From Candidatus Riflebacteria bacterium HGW-Riflebacteria-2 (lineage in GTDB: Bacteria > Muiribacteriota > Ozemobacteria > Ozemobacterales > Ozemobacteraceae): a DNA stretch of 64,000 nt. The translations under genes and the position numbers were made by a program. Location: assembly GCA_002839435.1 (NCBI GenBank), contig PGYA01000006.1, positions 1-64,000 of the forward strand, in the 5' to 3' direction. Of this stretch, positions 28,603 through 37,327 are shown piece after piece (positions within the stretch are counted from its first letter, which is position 1; each line of letters opens with the position of its first letter). Below the pieces are notes generated by a model. The model ran no database searches. It was not told the origin of the DNA and was given only the letters and a program-made list of their open reading frames with translations.

Positions 28603-30383
28603 TGAGGAAAATCATGGCATTCTTATCTTCCGCCAGACGGCTTCTTGCTGCCCTGGCATATGTCTGTACTATTGCGTGGATTGCAAGTGTTCTCGCCGGC
28701 TGTTCTGCCGGTCAGAAGGGGCTTCTGACAATAACCCCCGAACAGTATTTTTACTCGGCCAAAGAGAGCCTGGAAACTATTGACGAACGCAATTATGAGA
28801 TTCGCGATCTTGACGAGATCATCAGAATTCTCGAAAACTCCGAAAAAGATGCCAAAAAGTCAGATACCATCGACAAGTCGCGCATGTATCTGGTTCTGGC
28901 CAATACCCTTAAAGCGCGCAAGCTTTATCAGACAGCACTGATGAAGGGCGAATACGTCGCCAACCGCGCCGAACCGTTTTTTGTAGTAAACACCAAAGAC
29001 GTCAAAGAAACCCTGCGTATCGCCAACAAGTGGCTGCGATCGTGCAATGCCCAGTTCAAGACCAACGCGCTGCAACCTGATCTGAACTTCGTAAGAGGTC
29101 TTTATTTGACTCAGAAGATGCTGACACAGCACAGTCGCGAAAGAAAAGAAAGCATGAATGAAGCAGTTAAGGCACTGCGGCGCTGCCTCGGGCAGGCTCC
29201 CGCCTTCAAAGCCGATTTTCGCCTGTTTGGTCGAGACCAGACGGTTCGAGAAGTTCGCATGCGACTTATCGAAACGCTTGCTCTGGGCGGGCAGCAGGCC
29301 GAAGCCTACGCTCTGCTCAGCGAATACAGCTTTGCCGCGACGAGAACGGCCCCGGGCACAGTCGACATTCAGGATGCCGCCTGGAATCACATGCGAGGCT
29401 TGACCTTGGCCATGATGGGCCGTTATGAAGAAGCCGTCGAAGTACTGGAAAAGTTCAAGATCATTGTTCCCCAGGACTACCCGCAGGTAGACGAAGCCTT
29501 GTGGCTGCTCGAAGGCGTTTTTGACCAGCTCGCCAACATCACAGGCGAAGACCGCTACAAAATGGAAGCGCGCATAGTTGCCGCACTGTTGAAAAAGCTC
29601 AAGGGGCCCTTTTCCAAAGAACAGTATTCGACAGCGGCACATCTGTATCCTCGCCTGATGCCGGGCGACAACACATTCTACGAAGCAGCTACGAAATTTT
29701 ACCAGGGTCGCTTTGCCCAAACTGTCGAACTGCTTGAACAACTTGATAATCGCGGCCTGATGTCGAGCAGCAACCGCATTTCGTCACGAATCATGCTGGT
29801 CGAAGCACTGCTTTATTCTGGCGAGACAATTACCGACGACCTGCTCGAGGAAATGGTGGCGCTGGGTGATAAAGATTCTCTGAGTCCTATACAGTCTGAG
29901 AGAATAGGCTATCTTCTGGCGCGTTATGTAATGGATGCCGACGAGAAGTTTTCACAACGTCGAATCGATCACGAAGGGCAGAGTTTTATCAGAAGCATCG
30001 CCGGCAAACCATGGGCGCTTGGGCTGGTTCACCAAAGAGGTGTGGTCAAGCGCGCAAAAAAACCGGTAAGATCCAGGAATCTCAAAGAACAGGATGCTGA
30101 CGAGGAAGTTGAACGTGAACCAGGCAGCCTGATCGCGGAAATATATGCCAACCGGGTAGAAGACTGGGTAGTCAGCGCCAACATGTATCTGGTAACCATG
30201 CCGGAAATTCACCTGCTTGGCACCGGCCGCATCGTCGGCCGTGAAAGCGAGGGTGAGGGCTGGGTTTTCAAAGACGATCAGATCGATGCCATGCGCCGGC
30301 GCCAACGTTATCTGGTGATTTTTGAATTCGACAACAGTGACGGTGATAAATCACTACAGGGCATGCTGTTTAAACCCAGATAA
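28602..30383 (+). CDS. TPR-type lipoprotein
   Basis: A 593-aa predicted lipoprotein. The N-terminal signal ends in lipobox VLAGC (C34 from the first ATG), so it should be membrane-anchored. The rest is helical with tetratricopeptide-like pairs (ALGGQQAEAYALLSEYSF, LTLAMMGRYEEAVEVLEKF, FYQGRFAQTVELLEQLDNR), suggesting a scaffold for protein contacts. The first ATG at 28602 overlaps the upstream TAA by one base; ATG 28614 with GAGG 6 nt before it is equally good and keeps the lipobox. The C-terminal ~130 residues are a separate basic domain I do not recognise. No specific function can be assigned. Confidence 0.8.
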   Translation: MRKIMAFLSSARRLLAALAYVCTIAWIASVLAGCSAGQKGLLTITPEQYFYSAKESLETIDERNYEIRDLDEIIRILENSEKDAKKSDTIDKSRMYLVLANTLKARKLYQTALMKGEYVANRAEPFFVVNTKDVKETLRIANKWLRSCNAQFKTNALQPDLNFVRGLYLTQKMLTQHSRERKESMNEAVKALRRCLGQAPAFKADFRLFGRDQTVREVRMRLIETLALGGQQAEAYALLSEYSFAATRTAPGTVDIQDAAWNHMRGLTLAMMGRYEEAVEVLEKFKIIVPQDYPQVDEALWLLEGVFDQLANITGEDRYKMEARIVAALLKKLKGPFSKEQYSTAAHLYPRLMPGDNTFYEAATKFYQGRFAQTVELLEQLDNRGLMSSSNRISSRIMLVEALLYSGETITDDLLEEMVALGDKDSLSPIQSERIGYLLARYVMDADEKFSQRRIDHEGQSFIRSIAGKPWALGLVHQRGVVKRAKKPVRSRNLKEQDADEEVEREPGSLIAEIYANRVEDWVVSANMYLVTMPEIHLLGTGRIVGRESEGEGWVFKDDQIDAMRRRQRYLVIFEFDNSDGDKSLQGMLFKPR

Positions 30384-30510
30384 ATAACAAAACCGCTGTC
30401 AGCAGGCCAATGGAAGCTGAACTGCAAGTGAATTAAATTTTTGCTCTGTACATTGCGGGTTATACTAGTTTTTCTTATACTTACAAAAGATGTTCAAGGG
30501 AGGTTGCAAA

Positions 30511-31260
30511 ATGGTTTATAAACTTGTGAAAAATCGACAGTTCAATCTGTTTCTGTTGGCTTCGTTCATATTCGCGATTCTAATCGTGCCGGCAACAGCA
30601 GAAGCTGGCATTCTCGGCAGCATACTCAATGCTGCGCGGCCCTATGCCAAGGTTATCGGCAAGATCGCCGGCGCAGTTGCGGGTGCATCGCTGTGTGCCG
30701 GTTTCGTTCCGCCGCTTGGAATGATTGCAGGCGGTATTGCCGGCTGGATAGTGGGCGGTATAGTAACCGGTTACGCCACTGGCAGCCTGAGTAATCTGGC
30801 GGCACTTGGCGGAGCAGCTGCCGGAGTTATGGCGCTCTCTTCCTTTGGCCCGGTGGGCTATGTTGCTGGCGCACTGATCGGCGGCTTCCTCGGCAAAACA
30901 GCCATGGCTCTTCTACATAAAGCTGACCGCGAAGCTACCGGTGGAATCTTGTTCATGACCGGAGGTTCAGCACCGGCAACAACCTCAGGCGTAGCCCTCT
31001 CGCCAGAAGTGCCCATATCGCTCGACAACGCCGCTCCGGCTCCGATGCCGGTGACTTCAAGTGTCAGCGACGGTGGATCGGTAACCATAGCACCCAGCAC
31101 CGAAGAAATCAGAAAAGCCGATGCAGCTTATCGCAATGCCTACCAGGCATACATCAGCGCAACCCGCGCAGGCAATTCTCAGAACATCACAACAACCCAC
31201 AAAGACTATCTGAAAGCGCTCGAAGATTATAAAAAACTGACTGGCAAAGATCCTCAGTAA
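30511..31260 (+). CDS. Secreted glycine-zipper protein
   Basis: A 249-aa protein with a signal peptide (FLLASFIFAILIVPATAEA) then a ~110-residue Gly/Ala-rich hydrophobic segment made of glycine-zipper repeats (GMIAGGIAGWIVGGIVTG, GAAAGVMALSSFGPVGYV, AGALIGGFLGKTAMALL). This probably inserts in or associates with a membrane. The C-terminal ~90 residues are soluble and helical. The ATG at 30511 has GGGAGG at 30498-30503; an upstream in-frame ATG at 30490 is less likely. It is a paralogue of the gene at 56377-57414. A perfect terminator follows. Function unknown. Confidence 0.82.
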   Translation: MVYKLVKNRQFNLFLLASFIFAILIVPATAEAGILGSILNAARPYAKVIGKIAGAVAGASLCAGFVPPLGMIAGGIAGWIVGGIVTGYATGSLSNLAALGGAAAGVMALSSFGPVGYVAGALIGGFLGKTAMALLHKADREATGGILFMTGGSAPATTSGVALSPEVPISLDNAAPAPMPVTSSVSDGGSVTIAPSTEEIRKADAAYRNAYQAYISATRAGNSQNITTTHKDYLKALEDYKKLTGKDPQ

Positions 31261-31276
31261 ACAGCCAAAACATAGA

Positions 31277-31311
31277 CCACCACCAGCGCGAATGCCTGGT
31301 GGTGGTTTTTT
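31277..31311 (+). terminator. Terminator after glycine-zipper gene
   Basis: A perfect 10-bp stem (31277-31286 with 31296-31305), 9-nt loop and six T residues, 16 bp after the stop at 31260. Confidence 0.95.
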
Positions 31312-31358
31312 ATTGCTCGTTTATCAGTCAATATGGTTGATATATAGCATTTTATTTT

Positions 31359-31440
31359 GTCATCGCGAGGAGTGAAGCGACGTGGCGATCTCTTTGAGCA
31401 TTGGGACTGCTTCGTCGGGCTGCGCCCTTCTCGCAGTGAC
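31359..31440. repeat. Short interspersed palindromic repeat element
   Basis: About 82 bp with imperfect inverted ends: GTCATCGCGAGGAG at 31359-31372 and, on the other strand, GTCACTGCGAGAAG at 31427-31440 (11 of 14 match). Internal GAAGCGACG and GCTTCGTCG words can also pair. It has no coding capacity. This is the style of dispersed GTCATTGCGAGG-type intergenic repeats found in several bacterial phyla. The rest of the 31312-31547 gap holds no gene. Confidence 0.65.
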
Positions 31441-31547
31441 GGTCTTCGTTTTTTGATGACGATTACGAGCACCGCTTCGCTGAGCGCGAATAATTGTTCG
31501 GATGAATGATTAGGAAGGGTGTGAAAGCGATAAAACGAGGGGGGAGG

Positions 31548-32183
31548 CTATTGAGTGGCCTGCAGCAGCCAGTTGACCTTGCGTGGCGTAATCATCATGA
31601 AAAAAGACTTAACCCGCGGGTCTTCATCAGGGTTAGCTATAATTTTGGCTTTTTCGTCTTCGGGCAGACGATCAAACTTCTCGGTGTAAAGAATTTTCAT
31701 GGAAACCTTGAACCAGACCTTAGAGTTAAGCGCCAGCTCTGATTCGACAAAAGCATTTGAGTCGCGATAGCTCGAATCATATTCAAAATTGAGAATCTGC
31801 CCGTCACTGAAGAGAAACGGCCGCATCTGACTCGGGTGCGGATTCGGTTCTGACAGCGCACCCTTTTTATCGCGGGCAAGCCGGCGGGTTGTCGGGTCAA
31901 AATGGTAAAGCACAGTCTCGGTAGGGGAAAGAGGTATCTGAAGAATATCTTCATAGACAACCGGCTTATCATGGGCATTACGCAACTCGTTGCGAATACC
32001 TGACATAATGATACGAGTCGTCTGCAGAATATCGAGCTTGTTACGCGAATGCGTAAAAGATGTTCTGACCATGCGAAGAATCTGATAGAGAGATGTAGAA
32101 AGCAGCACAAACAATCCAACTGCAAAAATCAGTTCGATTATTGTCGTACCAGTCGTTCTGTTACGCCTGAACATTCTCATCAA
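31548..32183 (-). CDS. Prepilin-like protein, PilW/GspJ type
   Basis: A 211-aa minor pilin candidate. The N-terminal class III signal has cleavage after the glycine of RTTG, before TTIIELIFAVGLF, with Glu at +5 and a hydrophobic helix to ~35. The rest is a PilW/GspJ-sized globular domain (ILQTTRIIMSGIRNELRNA segment). It ends in MITPRKVNWLLQATQ. Its start overlaps the stop of the upstream pilin by four bases. Last gene of the minus-strand lipoprotein-X-V-W operon. A prepilin peptidase would be needed and is not in the window. Confidence 0.82.
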   Translation of the reverse strand: MMRMFRRNRTTGTTIIELIFAVGLFVLLSTSLYQILRMVRTSFTHSRNKLDILQTTRIIMSGIRNELRNAHDKPVVYEDILQIPLSPTETVLYHFDPTTRRLARDKKGALSEPNPHPSQMRPFLFSDGQILNFEYDSSYRDSNAFVESELALNSKVWFKVSMKILYTEKFDRLPEDEKAKIIANPDEDPRVKSFFMMITPRKVNWLLQATQ

Positions 32184-32626
32184 TAGTAGTTATACCTCGG
32201 ATCAGTCAGTAGCGAAACAAAAGTCAGAACCGGCACATCAGCGTCGGTAGAGCGATGTTTCGATATTACAGTAATCTTGATACGCAGCAGGAAGAGCGGC
32301 TTGGCATCTTTGGGAAGCGGCGTAACCGGCTGCAGAGTCGGTTCAAAATGCATTTCAAAACCGTTATTGTCAGCGGTCTTGACAAGTTCCATGTATTCTT
32401 CGTCATTATGAAGCTTCTGCGCCTTGTCATAACCAAGAGTACGCGCCAGTTCGATTGCTGAAGCACCGAACAGGGTCGCCATGGTTCTGGTGTCGGCGCG
32501 CACTATACGTTTCTGACCTGACTGCATCAAAGAATAAATTGGTAGAATTCCGGCCGAAATCATCATGATTACGATGAGAATTTCCACCAGCGAAAAGCCG
32601 CTTTTTTTTGTTTGTCTGACCGTCAT
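32180..32626 (-). CDS. Prepilin-like protein, PilV/GspI type
   Basis: A 148-aa minor pilin candidate with a textbook prepilin leader: KKSG then FSLVEILIVIMMISAG, Glu at +5. The globular part includes SAIELARTLGYDKAQKL, a PilV/GspI-like region. It overlaps both neighbours by four bases, showing tight translational coupling. It sits between a Glu5-lacking large protein and a J/W-type protein, the order seen in pseudopilus tip operons. Confidence 0.85.
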   Translation of the reverse strand: MTVRQTKKSGFSLVEILIVIMMISAGILPIYSLMQSGQKRIVRADTRTMATLFGASAIELARTLGYDKAQKLHNDEEYMELVKTADNNGFEMHFEPTLQPVTPLPKDAKPLFLLRIKITVISKHRSTDADVPVLTFVSLLTDPRYNYY

Positions 32627-35193
32627 TCTTCTTCTTCCTGGTAGTGTTTCCGCTCGTATTTCCAGTCGAATTTGCCAACCCCGCCAGTAACGATCTTAGC
32701 GACGTATTGCTTATCCATCAACTGTGGCTGGGCGTTGCGCCAGATTCCATTGAGAGCGTTATAGATAATAACATTCTCGCCCGGTGTTGCAAAATGTTCT
32801 TCAAGATTGAGATAAGGCGTAACAACTGTACCCTTTATAGTCACTGGTTTGTCGCCCATCACCATCAGCGGCTCAGAAACCGAAATCAGGTTTGCCTCGA
32901 CATAACAACGATCGTTTGCCTGGGCATTTGTGGTTCTGATAATGATCTGCGGAGCAATAATTGTGATCATATCGTTGCCTATCGATGAACTGATGTTGTT
33001 GATGTCAGTATCGATACCGACCAGATCGCCCTCAATAAGAACCTTGCCGCCACCCATCATCGGGCTGGAATAAATTACGCTGTGCCCGCGAAAACGCAGA
33101 TTTCTCAGGCCAAGTGGCTCAGAATCGTTGAGCGCAAGAATGCCATTCAGCTCGAGAACCTGGTTATTGGCTCCGCTGCGGTATGCCGCTACTTCGTTGA
33201 TATATTTGAATTCAAAGCGGTCATAAGAGGTCCCGCCGATCGCAACCGTAGTGCGCCCGCGAAAGAAATCTTCGGTGCTTCTCGGAATAAAATAGAAATC
33301 AAGAAGATATGAGCTGTAAGGATCAGGTAAAGCATGCCACAGAGCACCCTCGTAAAACTCACGCATCGGAGTTCCTTGAATGACGCCATCCATTCCTGAC
33401 GGAATCTTGTCATAAGGATACGGAAAGTTTTCGAGGAAACCGCCGAGCGCATCTTTGAGAGGGCCGCTATACTCTTTGGTTTCACCACGTGCACGCTGCA
33501 AAAAGTTGCTAAGTCCACGGTTATAAAGCTCGACCCCCGAGTCGCTCATAAAGTTTCCGTATTTATCAAGTTCTTTGAGACCATCTGGCATTCTGTCCCA
33601 GTTTTGATAGATTGTTTCGCCAAATTCTTTGGTAACGCCTGCTATAATGAACAGGTCTCTGGCCTGGGTCGCGTTGAGTTCGACGTTGCCTTTGATGTTC
33701 ATAGAGGTCACAATCGGCCCGTCGGTCGCAATAAATGGCAGCTCAAAAGGCTGACCACCATCAGGATGAATTTGAACAGCTCTGAAATATTGCCGCATGG
33801 CCGGGCCATACACAAGAGTCGGCGATAACTTCGTAGCGTCGGCAGGACCATCAGGAGCGAGATTAGAGCCTGGTATCGGCGGCATGTTCCCAAAAACATC
33901 GAAGCCGCTGCGGTCAATCGGGGCCATCAGCCGGGCCTTCATCATTGCTTCGCTGGAGCTTGGAGCGCCGGGGGTCTGATTAACCAATTCCTGGGTGTGG
34001 GTTTGATAAGACTGGAAACAATTTATAAATGATGGCGGCCCGTTGGTAACAACATTTGTAAGTTCCTCACCGGCACCGACGTTGAACAGACGGATCTTGT
34101 GCTTATTACCCCAGCCGGTTGTCCATAAGATACCATCTTTAGTTTTCTTCTGCCCCTGCAGTTCCATGAAATCCTTAACGTAATCCTTCATGCCATACCA
34201 GGGAACATCGAAACGCAGGAAAAAGTTTTCCTGACCGTTGACCTGGCGCGCATTGCGGTCGTTCGGATCGATATTGGCACCGAACAAAAGCTTGCCGCCA
34301 TTGGTAGAACGTATAAGAACGGCCGGCCCGGCCTGCATGAGGCTGTTGAGATCCTGGCCAAGATAAACGCGACCAGGAGGGGTCAGTGCGCTGTTACCGA
34401 ACTGTGCGAGATCGGTTTCCCAGCTGCTGGCATTGCTGAGAGCATTAAAATCTCTGCGAATTGAGTTCCATCCGTGATCCAGGCGCAACAAACCAACCAG
34501 TGGTTTTCCATCTTTTGGTTTTAAGTTTTCCTGCAACCCACTGCTCGATGTTCGATGATTGAAGTGCGAACCACCATAAACACTGGCATCTTTTACATAG
34601 AGAGTAAAAAAATTGAAAGGTGGAACAAAGGTTTTAACCACCCTGATTAGAAATTTCAGCGAAACTTTTGCGGTATGACCGCGATAGGTAACACTCGCCC
34701 TGACTTCAAGTTCGCCCTGCTTTTCTTTCTTGTCAGGGTGGTATTTATAGAGAACCTGATCGCCATTGGCGGCTTCGACCGGGTTAATATGCTGAAGCTT
34801 TATTACGGCATCAACAACGAAATCTTTTGATTCAACGAGGCCACGGCCAAACTGTATGCCATAGATCTGCCGGGCGGTTTCTCGCGTATATGCCGTCAGC
34901 TTGGCCACCTGATTTGCTTCGAGTGGAATTTCCTTGCTGACATCTATCTGGGCTGAGCGCAACACCTTGTAAAGCTGGTTGTTGTCATCATCGTGATTAA
35001 GTGAGTTTTTCAGACGGGCGACAAACTCTTCGACCGCAGCTTCCGCCAGGTTAAAGGCGACTTCCGATTCGTAGGACATCGCCGAAGAATAATCTTCTGA
35101 ACCGGTGAAAAAGGTCAGCGAAAATCCGAGAATGAACAAAACGGTCATGCAGGTTAAGGCAAGAAGGAATATCGATCCACGCTTATTCGGCAT
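32623..35193 (-). CDS. Very large PilX/GspK-like prepilin
   Basis: An 856-aa protein with a prepilin-like N-terminus: short basic leader PNKRG, then SIFLLALTCMTVLFILGFSL without Glu at +5, as in GspK. Then AFNLAEAAVEEFVARLKN, a PilX/GspK hallmark helix. About 800 further residues follow with no domain I recognise. Pseudopilins of this type are normally 200-350 aa, so the exposed domain is unusually large, suggesting an adhesin or substrate-binding tip. The start overlaps the end of the upstream lipoprotein gene by 11 bases. Confidence 0.75.
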   Translation of the reverse strand: MPNKRGSIFLLALTCMTVLFILGFSLTFFTGSEDYSSAMSYESEVAFNLAEAAVEEFVARLKNSLNHDDDNNQLYKVLRSAQIDVSKEIPLEANQVAKLTAYTRETARQIYGIQFGRGLVESKDFVVDAVIKLQHINPVEAANGDQVLYKYHPDKKEKQGELEVRASVTYRGHTAKVSLKFLIRVVKTFVPPFNFFTLYVKDASVYGGSHFNHRTSSSGLQENLKPKDGKPLVGLLRLDHGWNSIRRDFNALSNASSWETDLAQFGNSALTPPGRVYLGQDLNSLMQAGPAVLIRSTNGGKLLFGANIDPNDRNARQVNGQENFFLRFDVPWYGMKDYVKDFMELQGQKKTKDGILWTTGWGNKHKIRLFNVGAGEELTNVVTNGPPSFINCFQSYQTHTQELVNQTPGAPSSSEAMMKARLMAPIDRSGFDVFGNMPPIPGSNLAPDGPADATKLSPTLVYGPAMRQYFRAVQIHPDGGQPFELPFIATDGPIVTSMNIKGNVELNATQARDLFIIAGVTKEFGETIYQNWDRMPDGLKELDKYGNFMSDSGVELYNRGLSNFLQRARGETKEYSGPLKDALGGFLENFPYPYDKIPSGMDGVIQGTPMREFYEGALWHALPDPYSSYLLDFYFIPRSTEDFFRGRTTVAIGGTSYDRFEFKYINEVAAYRSGANNQVLELNGILALNDSEPLGLRNLRFRGHSVIYSSPMMGGGKVLIEGDLVGIDTDINNISSSIGNDMITIIAPQIIIRTTNAQANDRCYVEANLISVSEPLMVMGDKPVTIKGTVVTPYLNLEEHFATPGENVIIYNALNGIWRNAQPQLMDKQYVAKIVTGGVGKFDWKYERKHYQEEEE

Positions 35194-35734
35194 ATTTTCC
35201 TTCCCCCTGGCTTAGAGCCATATCGATCACCTGCTGGCTCATCAAGCCTTCTTCGAATGACTCACGAAATCGCGGGTCTTTCTGCAGGGTCTCCATAAGT
35301 TCAAGCATTTTTCGCATTGCCCTACCTCTTCGGCTTGGCTTTGCCGTTTTGTGATAGATCATTGCAGAAAGATACCACGTCTGCATTTCAAGGTAGGGAT
35401 CTTCGTTAACATCCATCTGAACACGTTCGACCTCACGCAGAGCCCCGTCAAAATTTTCTTTCTGGAACATCTCAAAAGAAAGTTCAAGCCGCCGATAGAG
35501 TTCCTGGGTGAGGCGATCTTTTTTGCGCTCGGGTGGCGGAAGCTCAGCCAGAACCGATGCTTCGCCAGTATTGGCATCTGCCGGCCGAGAATCAGACTGG
35601 CTGACAGGCCTGACAGGTTCATCGGGAAAAATATTGCGGATCGGCCGCGATCTTAACCTCGTACAGCAACCAGTACAGCACAAGACGACTGCCATAAAGT
35701 TCAGGAGGAGCAGCCATTTGATGTTTCTGAGCAA
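35183..35734 (-). CDS. Lipoprotein with short helical-repeat domain
   Basis: A 183-aa predicted lipoprotein. The TTG start at 35734 is supported by AGGA 8 nt upstream and a strong promoter. The signal ends in a Cys-rich lipobox (VVLCCTGC). A Pro-rich spacer to ~75 is followed by a TPR-like helical pair (RRLELSFEMFQKENFDGALR, YLSAMIYHKTAK). It heads the minus-strand prepilin operon; by position it may act as a pilotin or scaffold for the pilus-like assembly, but no family is recognised. Confidence 0.78.
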   Translation of the reverse strand: MLRNIKWLLLLNFMAVVLCCTGCCTRLRSRPIRNIFPDEPVRPVSQSDSRPADANTGEASVLAELPPPERKKDRLTQELYRRLELSFEMFQKENFDGALREVERVQMDVNEDPYLEMQTWYLSAMIYHKTAKPSRRGRAMRKMLELMETLQKDPRFRESFEEGLMSQQVIDMALSQGEGKYAE

Positions 35735-35769
35735 AGCGAATTTCCTGTAACTGTAATATAGTTCTAATA

Positions 35770-35798
35770 ATACTATTCCATGGAGAGCGCAAAGTCAA
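35770..35798 (-). promoter_or_regulatory. Sigma70 promoter of the minus-strand prepilin operon
   Basis: The minus strand has TTGACT (35793-35798), 17-nt spacer, TAGTAT (35770-35775), 36 bp from the TTG start. It is divergent from the cupin promoter. Confidence 0.75.
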
Positions 35799-35831
35799 TC
35801 AGACGAGTTGTATTGACTCAATAAACTTGCC

Positions 35832-35860
35832 TTGACAAGCCTTTGTATTCAAGCTAAAAT
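35832..35860 (+). promoter_or_regulatory. Sigma70 promoter giving a leaderless cupin transcript
   Basis: TTGACA (35832-35837), 17-nt spacer, TAAAAT (35855-35860). The ATG at 35867 falls 7 nt after the -10 box, at the expected transcription start, and no Shine-Dalgarno is possible between them. Confidence 0.8.
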
Positions 35861-35866
35861 TTGCAC

Positions 35867-36562
35867 ATGAAAAAATCAACAAACCTGTTCACGAACTTAG
35901 GATCCATCCTGATAGCAGTAATGCTGGCGTGTCCTGCAATTTCATTCTCCGCAGAAAAAACCGCTGGTAAAGCCGCATCTTCTAACCACTTCTTCGCCTT
36001 CGAAGACGCCGATTATCATACTTCGCCCGACAAGCGTATTGGCGCTAAAATAATCGCCGATCCCGCAAAAGTCGGCCCGTCAATATCTTCTCTCGTTCAC
36101 CTCACCTACCTGCCGGGCGCCCACATCACCAGTCACCGCCATGTTTACGTAACCGAGATAATCTATGTTCTCGAGGGCAATCTGACCCTGCGCATCGGCG
36201 ACGAAATCAAGATCCTGGGCCCCAACAGCACTGCGCACATACCGGCCAAGTCTTTTCATGAATACCTCAACGACTCAACTGATGTTGTCAAGTTCCTGCA
36301 GTATTATTCACCCTCCGGTCCCGAAGAAGAATACCGTAACTGGGAAAAACCAGCCGCGACTTCAGCCGCACCAGCACAGCCTGATAAAGTAAAGGAAGCT
36401 TCTGCCAAAAAGAACGAAGGGCCGGCGCATGTAATAGCACCCACCCTGCCCCCGGTTCCTGGCAGTCCCAGACCTGTTATCGGTACGGTCAGCGAAGGAA
36501 CTTCCGAAAAAACTGACAAGCCCACCGACAATCTGAAACTGAAAATCGGCAAGGACAAGTAA
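35867..36562 (+). CDS. Secreted cupin-domain protein
   Basis: A 231-aa protein with a signal peptide (LGSILIAVMLACPAISFSA) and one cupin beta-barrel at about residues 60-145: HITSHRHVYVTEIIYVLEG gives the HxH...E metal site and HIPAKSFHEYLN supplies the later His. A Pro/Ala/Lys-rich tail of ~75 residues follows. Periplasmic or extracellular; ligand unknown. The ATG at 35867 coincides with the predicted transcription start. It heads a long plus-strand run into the secretion/pilus genes; whether it functions there is unknown. Confidence 0.88.
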   Translation: MKKSTNLFTNLGSILIAVMLACPAISFSAEKTAGKAASSNHFFAFEDADYHTSPDKRIGAKIIADPAKVGPSISSLVHLTYLPGAHITSHRHVYVTEIIYVLEGNLTLRIGDEIKILGPNSTAHIPAKSFHEYLNDSTDVVKFLQYYSPSGPEEEYRNWEKPAATSAAPAQPDKVKEASAKKNEGPAHVIAPTLPPVPGSPRPVIGTVSEGTSEKTDKPTDNLKLKIGKDK

Positions 36563-37317
36563 TGTTAGTTCCCGAGAGTAAAAATTCTTACTACAGCGAA
36601 GGACTGCTGGAAGAAGCTGTCCAGGAAAACCGCAGAAAGATCGAACAGGAACCAGACAACCACCTGCTAAGATGCAGCCTGGCCAATGGTCTGGCCCGTC
36701 TGGGCCAGTTTAACGAGGCGATTGCCCACTACAAAAAGTGTATAGAAGCCTGTGAGAGCATAGAATACTGGAACAATCTCGGCAAGGCACTTTTGAATGC
36801 CGGCCAGTATCAGGAAGCCATCGCAGCTTTTTCGCAGGTTCTCAGCCGCAACAACTGGCCTGATGCCCATTATCACAAGGCTCTCGCCTACCGCAGTCTC
36901 AACCAGCTCGACAAGGCCAACGAAGAATTGCTTGCTGCCATCAAGATCAACCCGAAATATCGCGAGGCACTTAATGAAAGGGCCCATATTCTCGAAGCAC
37001 TCGGGCGGATCGAAGAAGCCCTGATCGAGTATAAAAAGATTATCGCACTGTTTTTTGCCGAATATCAGGCTAATGAGGCCGAGATGTACAGTTACGAAAT
37101 GTCAGTATTGCTTGACAACAACGAGCTTGTCGAAGAACTGATCAGGCAGCTGCGCCGCTATATCCAGAAATTCCCTGGTTTCGCCGATGGCTACTACAAG
37201 CTTGGCCAGGCTCTCGAGGCCAAAGGCCTTAAAAACGAAGCAATGATGGCCTTCCGGCGTGCTCTTGAGATCAATCCCAGTTACGAAACCGCCAGAAAAT
37301 GCTTCTGGAAAAAATAA
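36562..37317 (+). CDS. TPR-repeat protein
   Basis: A 251-aa protein without signal peptide, made almost wholly of tetratricopeptide repeats (LRCSLANGLARLGQFNEAI, EYWNNLGKALLNAGQYQEAI, HYHKALAYRSLNQLDKANEE, YREALNERAHILEALGRIEE, GYYKLGQALEAKGLKNEAM). Probably a cytoplasmic adaptor. Its ATG shares one base with the cupin stop, and gspE starts 10 bp later, so it belongs to the same transcript as the assembly ATPase and may dock on it. Confidence 0.9.
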   Translation: MLVPESKNSYYSEGLLEEAVQENRRKIEQEPDNHLLRCSLANGLARLGQFNEAIAHYKKCIEACESIEYWNNLGKALLNAGQYQEAIAAFSQVLSRNNWPDAHYHKALAYRSLNQLDKANEELLAAIKINPKYREALNERAHILEALGRIEEALIEYKKIIALFFAEYQANEAEMYSYEMSVLLDNNELVEELIRQLRRYIQKFPGFADGYYKLGQALEAKGLKNEAMMAFRRALEINPSYETARKCFWKK

Positions 37318-37327
37318 GTGAATAGTA

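Noticed and set aside
30405..30440. Sigma54 site upstream of the 30511 glycine-zipper gene
   Set aside because: GG and GC are 10 nt apart, but the flanking consensus bases (TGGAAG, CTGC) fit poorly.
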